Positions 1 to 11,161 of a stretch of 64,000 nucleotides of DNA are shown in pieces. The first letter of the stretch is position 1. Every line of letters starts with the position of its first letter. This DNA comes from Phaeoceros laevis (taxonomy: Eukaryota; Anthocerotophyta; Anthocerotopsida; Notothyladales). Where the stretch lies: the NCBI GenBank assembly GCA_049999765.1, contig JBNGIQ010009072.1, positions 1-64,000 on the forward strand, read 5' to 3'. A program made the position numbers and the translations under genes. The notes beneath the pieces are model-generated. The model searched no databases, was not told the origin of the DNA, and saw only the letters and a program-made list of their open reading frames with translations.

Positions 1-1465
1 AACTCGTGGGCGGTGCAGGTGGTGCAGGCGACGGTGCGCGGCCGCGTCGACATCTGCCGATCCCCACAGACCACGCTCGACTGGCTCGACCTCTCGACCG
101 CCTGGCCGGAGCGCGGCATCGTCCAGGTCCACCTGGTCGGGGACGGCCCCAACCTCATCAAATCCGAGGTCGTCATCTCCAACTGCGTCTTCACCGGCAG
201 CCAGATCGGCCTGGTCCTCACCCGCGCGGCCGTGGGCGTCACCGTGCGCAACAACTTCTTCAAGAACCAGAACTTCACAGGGCTGCAGTGCGGGTGGGGC
301 GTGAAGAACGTTGGCGACTGCATGCTCACCTCCTTCGTCAACAACTACTTCCTCTCCACGCCCGATTTCACGCCCCAGGCCGACTCCTCCGCCATGTACT
401 TCGGCACGCACTGGGTGAACCCCGGGAACTACCTGTCGTGCAACTACGCCAAGGGCGGGAAACAGTGCCTGTACCTGGACTACGCGTCCAGCGGGATCAC
501 GGTCGACGGCATGGTGTGCATCGGCATGCCGACCGGCTTGAAGCTCAATTCGGGCCACGCCAACGAAATTGGCAGCTTCGTGAGCGTGGGCGCGCGGTCG
601 GGGGGCTGGATCAGCTGCCAGTACTACTACATCAACAACTGTAACAAGCCGTCGGGCCAGTTCTGGGACGACGTTCGCCTGGCCTCCTTCAATTCCCAGC
701 AGTTCCAGCAGGACTACCCTTACCTTAACGACTTCTGCGAGCAGGAAAGCTTCCAGGGGGTGGACTGCAACCCCCCTGACAGCGTGCCCGCGGAGCTCAC
801 CGGCAACTGCAGCGGCATACCCACAGGTACTGTGGAGTGTGTGTATAGTTTCAGGAGGTTGTGTGTGTATGTTTTCAGGAGGTTGTGTGTGTAGTTTCAC
901 GAGGTTGTGTGTGTATGTTTTCAGGAGGTTGTGTGTGTGTAGTTTCAGGAGGTTGTGTGTGCATGTTTTCAGGAGGTTGGGTTGTGTGTGTATGTTTTCA
1001 GGAGGTTGTGTGCATGTTTTCAGGAGGTTGGGTTGTGTGTGTATGTTTTGAGGAGGTTGTGTGAGGCCCCAGTTAATTAATTAATTAATTAACTGAGCCT
1101 GGATGGATGTGGTATGGATGACGAGTGCAGGCAACAACGCCAAGCTTGTGATTGTGGACTCGGTGACGAGGAACACGCCGACGTATCTGAGCTGCCCCGG
1201 CATCACGCCCGTGCGGGACCTCAACAACCTGACCTGGGTGACCACGCCCAAGTTTTTGTCTGCCGCCTACTTCAACGACGTGTTGGGCGACGACTACGGC
1301 GTTCCGGAATTGCTGGGCGAGATGGCGCCCCTGAGGATGCTCTACGGCCCTGGCTTCAAGTCGTGCCCCAAGAGCGAAAACGGGCCTCAGCCGAGGTCCA
1401 TGGCCAGCTACCTCGACGCCTCTAACGTGGACCCCAATCCGGCAGCGGTCGCTCTCATGTCATGA
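1..1465 (+). CDS. Right-handed beta-helix (pectin-lyase-fold-like) protein, 3' part
   Basis: Two exons, 1-826 and 1131-1465, join in phase through a split glycine codon. The 5' end lies outside the window. The reading is rich in Asn, Gly and Val with regularly spaced short strands (NNFF, NNYF, SGITVDGMVCIGM), as expected of a right-handed parallel beta-helix, and it has many cysteines, as expected of a secreted protein. The tail contains CPGITPV and ends PAAVALMS before TGA. Such proteins usually bind or cleave cell-wall polysaccharide. I do not see enough to name a catalytic site, so no enzyme activity is claimed. The gene is GC-rich compared with the sequence after it. Confidence 0.6.
827..1130 (+). 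repeat. Intron holding a GT-rich minisatellite and a TTAA palindrome
   Basis: The only visible intron of the beta-helix gene. From about 845 to 1062 it holds nine imperfect copies of a 21-30 bp unit with core TTTTCAGGAGGTTGTGTG. Then comes a perfect 24-nt palindrome of TTAA units at 1071-1094. Donor GT is at 827 and acceptor AG at 1129-1130. Each unit carries TTTCAG|G, a 3' splice-site look-alike. Confidence 0.8.
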
Positions 1466-2860
1466 TGATGATGATCTCATGGGAGTAAGAATATGGCAGG
1501 AGACTGACCATCAAATTTCACCAAAAAAAAGAGACTTCAGGACCATCATAGTATTTTCCGTTAATTACCTCCTGACAACAGGAGCTGGCTGGCTGGCTTG
1601 CTGTTTCCAGCAGATAAGCCAAGCTAGCTACAGATCGTCGATGTACAGAACATTTAGGGTGTAGCCCTGGCAGGATAGAATAAGATCTCGAGCACTGGTT
1701 TCAGCTTACAAGTAGCCAGCGACAGGTAGTAATATATTGATCAATTCCTTCGTCGAATTAATTTGATTAGCAGCAGTTTGGTGTGCAGATTTTTCTGTAG
1801 GACTAGCTAGCTACGTAGAAGGTTCGACACCAAGTCTTGCACAGCAAATTTGTGCCAGCTTGCTTGCATAATAACGGTTAATAATATTTTGAAACACATG
1901 TATACATGAGTTGATGACACCGGAAGTTTTATAGATCTTCTTGACGCCATTTAGCACTTCTGAAATTTAACCTTTTGTTCCAGGCCTACATGCCTGCTTG
2001 GCTACAGATTTTTCTCTTTCTCCGGAGGATGGCAGCTAAATTGTGGCAGGCCAGCCTGATCAGGCTGTAGTCAGTCCTTCTCCAAGGACTACATAATATT
2101 TCAAAACAATCTTGACCAGACAGATGTATACATGTATGGGTTTCTTGGAAACCACCAAGTGGTGATCAGAGACTTGCAAGTGCTGCTAGCTAGCGTCTTA
2201 CAATATATACTACTGGTCAGGAATCAATGGCTTGAAGGCTTGAAGTAATCCACATAGATAGATAGTATCAAGTTTAACGTACATGGGTAACTGTACATGT
2301 ACAGCATGTAGTACCAGTTGTTGGCTGTTTTGGGAATTCGCATAAAAGAAGAGGATAGGCTCTTCAATCTATGGTGTTACAGCACCTACTGTAGGAAAGG
2401 ATACCTACTGTCTATAGCTAGCAGGAGATTCGGAACCAGTTGGGGATTTCAACGGCCTCCGACAAATTTATGAGCTGTCCAAGGAGGATGTCCCTCTTCG
2501 TCATTTGAAGTTGTGCGGTTGACCAGTATATTTGGGGGTTTACAGCCACTAAAAATCATCTCGAGAGCACTTCCACTTTCCGACATCGATCCCCATGTGG
2601 CAGCAGGGACCAAGGGCAGCTCTCATTCAATCTCTGTTTTGCCTCTCAGCCTGGCATTCATGAGCATCATCTGGATTAGGAGGATTCCTAATCTGAAGCC
2701 AAACAAAAGCCTAGGCCTGCTTGCAGGCTCGTTTTCAAGGCGATCTCGAGCTCTCCATTTTCGACAAGTGCTTGTAAGCTTAAACGTAGGTCATAGCCAC
2801 ATCCACCACCGAATGCTTCAAAAACCCCTCCCCTCCTTCTTGAAAGCGCTACTCATCCCC
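1466..2860. other. Intergenic, no gene seen
   Basis: AT-richer sequence with no convincing coding stretch on either strand. It holds GATG and TAGC short runs, and presumably the 3' UTRs of the two convergent neighbours. Confidence 0.6.
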
Positions 2861-3409
2861 CTAGGCCTGCTGCTCCTCATCCTGCTGCGGCCCTTCATCC
2901 TGCTCCTGGCGCAGCAAATTGCGCACCTCCATGAGCGCGTATCCCAGCAGGTTGAGCCCGCGCCACTTCTGCGGGTCGGCGGCGCGCGGGTTGCTGGCGG
3001 ACATGCCGATGCCCCAGATGCGGTCCCGCGGGGACGCCTCCACCAGCACCCGGTCGCCCGTGGACAGCAGGAACTCGCGCAGGTCCGGGTGCTGCCGGAA
3101 CTTGGCCAGGTTGCCGGCCACCACCAGCTCCCGCCGCTCCTGCGCCCACACCCGCTCCTCGAAGCCGCGCACCTCCCGCCCCATCCTCTTGGCGTCGCTG
3201 GGGCTCCGGGTCGCCAGGATCTGCGCCAGCTTGGCGTCGTCGCGGAACAGGCGGGCCTTGCCGGCCATCATCCAGTGCTCCGCGGTGGCGTACCACACCC
3301 CGTCCACCGTGAACCCCGCCAGCCACCACTGGCTCAGGCAGCCCTTGCCGGGCTTCCCGTCCGCCTCCGCCTGGTGCCCCCAGAAGTACAAGTAGTTGCC
3401 GCGGGCCAT
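2861..3409 (-). CDS. NADAR-family protein (YbiA / COG3236-like)
   Basis: Single-exon reading of 182 residues. Family motifs appear in order: SQWW near residue 27, YATAEHWMM, KARLF, GNLAKF, GDRVLVEASPRDRIWGIGMSA, and GLNLLGYALMEVR near the end. Members of this family act as N-glycosidases on riboflavin-pathway intermediates or reverse ADP-ribosylation of DNA. Plants are known to carry the domain at the C terminus of PyrR; here it stands alone. The first in-frame ATG (3407-3409) is used. The frame stays open upstream, and GCGGACAG just before it resembles a splice acceptor, so a short 5' exon is possible. Its GC content is far above that of the flanking DNA. The tail is Gln/Glu-rich and disordered. 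Confidence 0.85.
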   Translation of the reverse strand: MARGNYLYFWGHQAEADGKPGKGCLSQWWLAGFTVDGVWYATAEHWMMAGKARLFRDDAKLAQILATRSPSDAKRMGREVRGFEERVWAQERRELVVAGNLAKFRQHPDLREFLLSTGDRVLVEASPRDRIWGIGMSASNPRAADPQKWRGLNLLGYALMEVRNLLRQEQDEGPQQDEEQQA

Positions 3410-4561
3410 CTCCCCTGTCCGCAAATGCTCTGCATTGCAAACATTGCCAAGAGGGCTAGACTAGTACTCGTGTATTTCTTGGAGTCTTGGAGGGGACGAC
3501 ACTTCATAGTGACGCCTTCACCCCAAGTGTCAGTAGCTAGCGTCCTCCCCATGTCTTGGGCTGGCTAGGGTGGATTTAACCGATTCTTGCAAACATATAG
3601 TGCCCTCCGTTTTTGCAGTAGTAAATAGTTGTAGTAACATGTCTTGAATGCTACGCGAGTATGTGAGGGGTTGCTTTCTACCTCCATCTCTCTTGCGTAT
3701 CTCATACATTTCCAATACTCGTCAATGTTGTGACACTTGCTCCTTTATCTAGTGGAGACACTGACCTGCAAAGGTAAGATTATGCTTTGATTAATTACAT
3801 GGAGACAATTACAAATTAGAAAATGGTGTAAACAACATGACTTTTTAAGTGGTTGTGCCCATGCTCTAGGCCTAAGGATGCATTCATTCATTCAATCTAA
3901 ATAGATTATAGATGTGCTGCTAGTGTGGCAAATCTCTCCTTGGCCTCTCTAACCACTTAGTCAATTTGTTAGGGCTAAAAGGTCTAGAAAAACTAAGAGA
4001 ACTTTAGCTAAGAAGTTAAGTTAGTGCCCCACCATCATACACCTAAGGTTAACCTGGAAATCGAGCACTAATAAAACTTCTTCACTTCTTGTTCTTGGGG
4101 CAGGGCTAAGTTGGGTTTGTGTTGACAACCAGTGAACCAACAGGGGACCAACCGTGGGAGTGTGTGATGTAGGTGTTCTATACAAATAGCCTACCTCAAC
4201 TCTTGGCTGTAAAATGACTTCTTTCAGTGTGGTTTTTGTTTTAAGTCAGCGACCGAAGGTAGTAATCACGACAGCAGCAACTCAACAACACAATCAACAC
4301 GTCCAACATGCAGAAAAAGCTCCGGTAAGAACCAACCCAAACTCTCAAGCTTGTGTATGTATCCACCCAAATTTTCGAGGGACTGTAAAATGACTTTTCT
4401 ACAATTTGGTCTACTAACTTGACTTTAGGACTGTAAAATGACTTCTAACCGTCAAAAGGCTACCATGAGTGGTGTAGCTAAGGAAGGGGAAGTTGAAAAA
4501 GCCGCCTTCAGAAGTCCTTGCGTTTAAGCCAGAGCCTGTCCATGCAGGATCCCCCATCCAC
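3410..4561. other. Intergenic, no gene seen
   Basis: No coding stretch can be supported. Three copies of a short motif, CTGTAAAATGACTT, lie at about 4207, 4383 and 4431. They suggest remnants of an old repeat, which I could not assign to a family. Confidence 0.5.
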
Positions 4562-5308
4562 TTAGCTCATAGAAATAGCCATTACCTGACGAGCAAAAGC
4601 AGGTGTCTGCTGCATCAACTCCCTGAAGATGCTTCCAACTTCCCTCATCTGTTTTTCCAGATACTCTTTCGAGCTCTGTGAAGCAGGAAAAACCATGTCC
4701 TCAACTTAGCTGTGAAAGAACGAATTGACTACAAAACCTCACAAATCGGAACAAACACATTAAACAGTGCTGACCACATACCTGCAGTGAGGCCAAGCTG
4801 CTGTCACATTCTTGATACTTGGTCTCATGCTGTTTCATAAGCTTAGTGATGCTGTCAAGGTTTGCAAGAACACTCAAATTTTTCCTGCAAAACCACCTGA
4901 AAAATGAGTACTTTCGGGAAGGCATCTGTATCCAGCTGAACAGTTGCGGCGAGAGGAGTGGAGGAATTACCAACAGATAGGTACGTCCTGGTGTCCGCAG
5001 GCAGGCGCTGCTCTTCCAGAGTCAGGAAGGCACGTTTCCTCTCTGATTCTCTCACCCGTATTTGGACTTAAACCTGCAGCCGACAACCATGTCAACCCTA
5101 GTCGGAGGACTGCCGGGTGGTCATCTCTTCATCTTGACACGCACCTGCTTGAGCTTGGATGAAGTCTCTACCGACCGCCCTTGCAATTCCACGAAATCCT
5201 GCAGCCGTGAGCTGTTAGTGCAGAACAAGGGGCTCAACTCTCAAACAAAGAACATCATACAACCAATCGGCAGCGTACTCAGACCTCTTTGTTCACTTCA
5301 GTTGCCAT
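4562..5308 (-). CDS. PFD1: Prefoldin subunit 1
   Basis: Read on the minus strand with several small exons. Exon 1 (5285-5308) encodes MATEVNKE. Exon 2 (5145-5198) encodes DFVELQGRSVETSSKLKQ. Further exons encode RESERKRAFLTLEEQRLP plus DTRTYLSVG, then LDSITKLMKQHETKYQECD and SSLASLQ (exon ending at 4782). The last exon (4562-4675) encodes SSKEYLEKQMREVGSIFREL, then MQQTPAFARQVMAISMS and TAA. These match the two coiled coils and central hairpin of prefoldin beta-type subunit 1, part of the hexamer that passes actin and tubulin to the TRiC/CCT chaperonin. Splice junctions around the third and fourth exons are not resolved: one has a weak donor, and the residues after YLSVG are uncertain. The protein would be about 125 residues, normal for the family. 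Confidence 0.8.
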
Positions 5309-5567
5309 GGCAGCCGCAAATATGGTCGCGTCCCGCTAGACGCCAATTCGAGACCTGCAATTCTGAATGCAGGGCAGATTCTTCTCCACAGTGCGACCTA
5401 ATTCACTGTCACAGTTGGTCGCACAGACGTGGTTTCCTTCACGCTACCAGTGCGCCGGAAGGCGCTCACCGTAGCTTCACGTTCCTTACTAGTACTTATA
5501 ACAGGCCAGATTTAAAGGTTCGGCGCACAAATGAACGTTTGAAACCACAAACCAAGCTGGTGAGCCC

Positions 5568-5824
5568 GTGTGTGACAAGGAGGACGATGAACTGTGTGGG
5601 CATGCTGAGAAGCTAGCTTTGGCGATTGGTCACTTCAACACTCCCTACGGCACACCTCTGCTGGTAACAAAAAAGACCTGCGGATGCGCAGGGACTGCCA
5701 CTCTTCCACCAAGATTATGTCAAGGGTTGAAAAGAGATGAAAAGGGTTGAAAAGGAACATCGTTGTAAGGGATGCATGCTGTGTGCATCGATTCAGGGTC
5801 TGTAGCTGTAAGGGTCGACATTGA
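5568..5824 (+). pseudogene. DYW-domain remnant of a PPR editing protein
   Basis: Pieces of a DYW deaminase domain in changing frames: CGHAEKLALAIGHFNTPYGT (the HxE zinc motif), then LRMRRDCHSSTKIMSRVEKR followed by TGA, then NIVVRDACCVHRFRVCSC. At least one frameshift and one stop break it, and no PPR repeats remain upstream. This is a dead fragment. Confidence 0.7.
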
Positions 5825-6283
5825 GCGAGAACTAGTTTACCAACTGAGGCAATTCAACCACATCCATCATCATTTAGAAAATATAAGCCACTTCACTGAA
5901 GCACGGGAGATTTGTTTGGGGCTGAATGCTCCTCCCAAGTTGATTGAGGATCAGAGGCTACTTTTAAGAATTCCAACACTTCGGCCAGCACTTGGCTAAC
6001 CTGGCCAACACTTGGCTAACATGCCGACATCCTCTCGTGTCACAAAGATGTGTCGAGGCGAGGAAAGCTGTTCCCTTGCTTGCTTGAAGTACTTGAGTGG
6101 CAACCCTTACGGTAAGTTGTCCATCCAGGAGAGCAGCCCCCGAGTCTGCACTGCTATGCAACGTTGCAATGCGAATGTATACTGATGCTGGCTTGCAATT
6201 ACAAGCAGCAGCCCTGGCCAACTGGTAGCTACAAGTCTCCAGCTCAGCCTGATGCTGCTGAGTCACGCACATATCGAGCAGCG

Positions 6284-6567
6284 TGAAGACTTATGGTAGG
6301 ATCGAATGCCTAGCAGAAACGTAGATCAGATAGAGAAGACGATAGATTCATTGAGCACGCTGCTCCTTTTTAAGGTAGGAGGCAGCGGCGGTTGGCCGTG
6401 TCCCCTCGCGTGGACACGGCGGTTGAGTTCTAGGGTGCAACCGTTAGTTGCGCCCCACACTTTGAGTTATGCCTTATGGCGGTTCATTAATTAACCTATA
6501 TATATCTATATACTTATTATATTATATATACTATATGCCTTGCCTATAAATACGCTGTATTCCTACA
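6284..6567 (-). repeat. Copia 3' LTR
   Basis: 284 bp, TG...CA ends. Compared with the other LTR there are about three base substitutions (near 6417, 6536 and 6562), roughly 1 percent. It includes an AT-rich TATA-like tract (CTATATATATCTATAT) and a CCTATAAATA box. Confidence 0.93.
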
Positions 6568-6577
6568 CTCCCACTTA
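6568..6577 (-). promoter_or_regulatory. Copia polypurine tract
   Basis: Minus-strand TAAGTGGGAG lies directly against the 3' LTR, where the plus-strand primer of an LTR element is expected. Confidence 0.7.
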
Positions 6578-6691
6578 GGCATGGCAGTAGTTGCCTATTT
6601 AACCCGACTTACGACGTGTGATTGCTGCGTTTACTCCCACTCTCTCTCTTGCTCGAACAGCTAGGTTTCCCGGCGCTCCCGGTATCTCGAA

Positions 6692-7147
6692 ATGGACGTC
6701 GACTTGGTGGTGTTTGTGTGTTTGCTGGCGGCGCTGTCGTTCGCAGCCCGCTCATGCTCTCGTCGCAGACAGTCTTGCACCATATGCGCCGGCTTCGCCA
6801 AAGTCCACTCCCTCGAGGCAGAGCTTGAGAATGCCCACCGGCAGTGGCGCCGTGCCCGTGGATTCCCGCCGCTAGTCTCGGACGCGCCATTCCGCTACCT
6901 GCCTTTCTGTTCAGAAAGATTCATGTACGCTGGCAGTAGTTTCTCGGAAGATGGTCGTTTGATCCTTCGCTACGGTGAGTCCATATGCACGCCTTTGAGC
7001 TCCCACTGCAGGGTGAGTGTCTTGGATCTAACTTGCACTGTTGGTATGGCTGCAGAACCCTGGTACGTGTGTTCCACCACCATTCCGCAGCGCAGACTCC
7101 AAGGATGGGTGCAGGCAGGATTAGGTTGTCTGGATTCCCGTGCCTAG
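6692..7147 (+). CDS. Antisense ORF between pol and the 3' LTR; possible captured gene fragment
   Basis: A 151-codon ORF on the strand opposite to the element. It starts with a hydrophobic anchor-like segment (LVVFVCLLAALSFAA), then a Cys/Arg-rich stretch, then a helix-like segment (AKVHSLEAELENAH). An in-frame TAG lies just upstream of the ATG. A strong acceptor-like site (CTCTCTCTTGCTCGAACAG) ends at 6660 and a strong donor, CG|GTGAGT, lies at 6975. The real coding exon may therefore be 6661-6974, with the rest intronic. I recognise no family. It could be transduced host DNA or an element-specific antisense gene. Confidence 0.45.
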   Translation: MDVDLVVFVCLLAALSFAARSCSRRRQSCTICAGFAKVHSLEAELENAHRQWRRARGFPPLVSDAPFRYLPFCSERFMYAGSSFSEDGRLILRYGESICTPLSSHCRVSVLDLTCTVGMAAEPWYVCSTTIPQRRLQGWVQAGLGCLDSRA

Positions 7148-7163
7148 TGGGTGCTGAGACATT

Positions 7164-10100
7164 CTAGGGCTCAGGCATACTAGTGAGGCCCATGGCCTTG
7201 CAGAATTTTTCATGCTTCTCCTTAGATAGTGCCTTAGTGAGTACGTCTGTTACATTGTCATCTGTGGGACAGTACTGCAAGGTTGCATTCCTCTCATCTA
7301 CTACTTGCCTAATGAAATGGTGCTTAATGTCAATGTGCTTTGTTCGAGAGTGCATTACCGGATTGCGTGCTAACGCTATAGCCGATTGATTGTCGCACAG
7401 GAGCAACGTCGGGGCTGTTTGCTCTTCACCGAGAGATGATAGCAGATTCCGTGTGTAGACAATGTCTTGTGCAGCAGTTGCTGTCGAGGCATATTCCGCC
7501 TCGGTTGATGATAACGCCACAACCTGCTGCTTTTTACTATACCAGGAGATTATCGTGGCATTGTGCTCATTCTTGCCAAGCATAAGGCAGTTGGCTGAGA
7601 CTGATCTCCTGGTGTCACTATCCGCTGCCCAGTCAGCGTCAGAGAAGCAGGTGAGTATAAGTTTCTCTGGTCTCTTCTGATATAGTAACCCATGCGTGGG
7701 TGTTCCTTTCAGGTACCAGATGATGCGCTGGACAGCTGCCCAGTGCGGGCTACCATAGTTTGTTAAGAACTGAGATGTAGCTCCCACTGCTTGGGACAGC
7801 TTTGGCCTTGTCCAGTTCCTGAAATAGATAAGTTTTCCAACTGCTGGCCTGTATGGGACCTTGTCCATTCTCTGCCGTTCTTCCTCAGTCTTGGGACATT
7901 GGTCCAGTGTAAGCTTTTCTCCTACTGCAAGGGGTGTAGCTGCAGGTTTACAGTCCTGCATTCTAAATTGTATGAGGACTTGTCTAATAAACTGACTTTG
8001 GTGAATGAAAACGGTGTGCAGGGCTAGGTTTTGCACAATCTGAACTCCAAGGAAATAGGTTAGCTGACCCAGGTCAGTCATGCTGAATTCAGACTTCAGT
8101 ATCCCTTTGACTTTTTCCATGAGTGCTACATTACTTGCGATGATGACGGCATCATCAACGTAAAGCGCAAGGTACACTATTCCATCTTTCTCATGCAGCA
8201 TATACACGTTGTTGTCAGAGGTACTTTGCACAAACCCTGAGTCCTTGAGGTACTTATCGATACGCTTAAACCAGGCTCTAGGAGACTGTTTTAGGCCGTA
8301 AATTGTTTTTATAAGCTTGCACACCTTTTCCGGATGTTGCTTGTCCTCAAACCCTTCTGGTTGCCTCATGTAAATAGTTTCTTTAAGAATACCATTCAAA
8401 AAAGCAGTTTTCACATCCATGTGGTGCATTGCATAATCGTGTTGCACAGCTATGGCAAACAAGGTTCTAACAGAGGTTGCTCTTACTACAGGAGAGAACG
8501 TCTCGGTGTAGTCTAAGCCTTCCACTTGGCTGTAGCCCCTTGCTACTAGACGAGCCTTATACCTTGCTATGGTGCCATCAGGTGCCAACTTTTTCTTGAA
8601 TACCCATTTACAGGTAACAGCTTTGCGACCTTTAGGGAGGTCCACAAGCTCCCATGTTTTGTTGTCCACAAGTGACTGATACTCGGACTGGATGGCTATA
8701 TTCCATTTTTCTGCTTCTTTAGAGATGATTGCTTCCTTGTAAGTTTGGGGTTCACCCAAGTCTACTGGCTCACCTTGATCCTCAACAAGAAATGAATTAT
8801 ATGTTAGAGGTGGTGTATGCCACTCATCTGGAGAAGCTGTATGCCTTCTCCCACTTCGTCGCAGAGGTACTTCAGGTTCATACACCTCCGTATGAGTTGG
8901 TATGTTGCTGTTCTCCTTATTATCCACTATTTGACTAAACTGCTCATGTGCAGGCTCCTCATTGGCGATGACTGGCATGCCTAGGTCAGAAGACACGTTA
9001 CGAACTACATCTTCATCAGGAAAGTAGCCAAGTTCCCCAACTGATGTACTTTGTGAAGGGATCTGACTCACAGATTGAATGGGAGCTGCAGCTAGTGGTA
9101 TAGATGCAGGTACAGTAGATTGCCATGGTGCAGGAGGGGTATGTAGGGATGACTGAGGTACTTGTGACGGATCACCCATCTCAGCATCATCATCAGCTGT
9201 ATGACTGCTAGATGCAGGTGTACTAAGTGGTGCCAACTGAGGTGGTTCCAGAAGTGACAGCTCATTGAAGAGAACACTCCGAGCATGTGTGGTAGTGCGA
9301 GTATCCGGGTCATAGAGTTTATACCCCTTGATACCTTCGGTGTAGCCCACAAATACATACTTACGTGCCTTATAGTCCAGCTTAACGCGTTGATCTTCTG
9401 ATAGATGTGCATAGGCTGGTGCCCCAAAGATGCGTAAGTGATTAATTCGTGGCTTGTGTGATGTCCACCTCTCATAGGGAGTTGAGCCGGTGAAGGCCTT
9501 TGTGGGGAGCCGATTCTTAATGTAGTTCGCTGTAGCAACAGCTTCTGCCCAATACCCCCTGGGCAAGCGAGAAATCTGAAGCATAGATTTGGCTGCTTGT
9601 TGCAGATGTTTGTTGTTCAGCTCAGCAAGTGGATTCTGCGCAGAGGTGTATGGCACAGTAATTTGCCGAGCGATACCAAGGGAGTGGCAGTAGGCATTAA
9701 ATTCGTCGGAGCAGTATTCGCCACCGCCATCACTCCGTAAGACCTTAACAAGCTTTCCAATTTGTCTTTGCGCAAAGTTAACGTACTCCTGAAAGCAGCC
9801 AAGGGTCTGATTCTTGTTTTTGATGAAGTAGGTGATGGTGTATCTACTCCAGTCGTCCACAAATGAAAGAATGTACTTGGCTCCACCTAGAGAGGATGTG
9901 GACATGGGGCCACAGAGGTCAGAATGCACAACTTCTAGCAGTCTGGTGGCCCTAGTTGGATTGATATCTCGGTATGGCAATCGTTGATGCTTTCCAAAAG
10001 CACAAGCCTCACAGAACTGTTTGTCCACAGTGGTGAGTAGAAACTTCTCACGATAGAGTGTGTTATCAACCACCATGGCCTTAAGTTTGTCAAAATTGAC

Positions 10101-11158
10101 ATGCCCTNNNNNNNNNNNNNNNNNNNNNNNNNNNNNNNNNNNNNNNNNNNNNNNNNNNNNNNNNNNNNNNNNNNNNNNNNNNNNNNNNNNNNNNNNNNNN
10201 NNNNNNNNNNNNNNNNNNNNNNNNNNNNNNNNNNNNNNNNNNNNNNNNNNNNNNNNNNNNNNNNNNNNNNNNNNNNNNNNNNNNNNNNNNNNNNNNNNNN
10301 NNNNNNNNNNNNNNNNNNNNNNNNNNNNNNNNNNNNNNNNNNNNNNNNNNNNNNNNNNNNNNNNNNNNNNNNNNNNNNNNNNNNNNNNNNNNNNNNNNNN
10401 NNNNNNNNNNNNNNNNNNNNNNNNNNNNNNNNNNNNNNNNNNNNNNNNNNNNNNNNNNNNNNNNNNNNNNNNNNNNNNNNNNNNNNNNNNNNNNNNNNNN
10501 NNNNNNNTGTTATCAACCACCATGGCCTTAAGTTTGTCAAAATTGACATGCCCTAACCTACAATGCCAGAGTAAGGACTGCTGATCTCGTTGTGCAGCCT
10601 GGCTGACATGTGCAGTTGGAGGTGGTAAGCCATACTTAGAGACTATATCAAGTGCGTACCAGTTGTAAGTTGTAGGTCATTGACAGGAGTACCTGTAGCT
10701 AATGTCCTATCCTTGTACTGGGGGTCAGTAATCAAGCAGTCTAGTCCTATGAACAGTATAGCTAGACCATGTTGCTTCTGAAATTTGCTGACCGACACAA
10801 GGTTTTTAACCATCGAAGGTACATGCAGGACATCCATGAGATTAATAGTACTCCTGTTGGTGAGTACTACGAGTACCGTTCCTCTTCTAGCAATGAGCAA
10901 GCCTCGATCATCTCCGACGAGCACCTCCTGCCCAGGTGGCATAGTTGTATAGTGGAGAAACGACTGTCTGTTGTGACAGATGTGTGCCGACGCACATGAG
11001 TCCAGGTACCATACATCGTTAATCTTGGTTGTTGCCACCAGAAAAACTGCAAGCATTGTATTCTTCTTCTGAACCAGGTTGCTTTCTGCAGGGGCAACTC
11101 TACGAGGCTCGTTCGCCTTCTTCTTCCAACACTCTGCTTCGTAGTGTCCTGGAATCAA
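7164..11158 (-). pseudogene. Copia pol (protease, integrase, RT, RNase H)
   Basis: In order: the end of the gag zinc knuckle (GHYEAEC), a protease with WYLDSCASAH, GAG-pre-integrase (WHCRLGHVNFDKL), integrase core (HSDLCGP, FVDDWSR, SDGGGEY, AELNNKHLQ), reverse transcriptase (KWVFKKK, MDVKTAFLNG, LYVDDAVI) and RNase H (SDADWA, SSTEAEY), ending SMPEP. The protease carries DSC where D-S/T-G is usual. The frame breaks near 10645-10680, between the protease and WHCRLGHV, where a one-base shift is needed. A 400-N gap lies inside the frame. Otherwise the frame is open from 10107 to 7164. Confidence 0.9.
10108..10507. other. Assembly gap (400 N), probably without missing sequence
   Basis: The 47 bases before the gap (10061-10107) are identical to the 47 bases after it (10508-10554). 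This suggests two overlapping contig ends that were not merged. Confidence 0.9.
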
Positions 11159-11161
11159 ACA

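Noticed and set aside
839-1064. Overlapping ORFs rich in Cys/Val/Phe repeats
   Set aside because: They are translations of the intronic GT-rich minisatellite and fall between good splice sites of the beta-helix gene.
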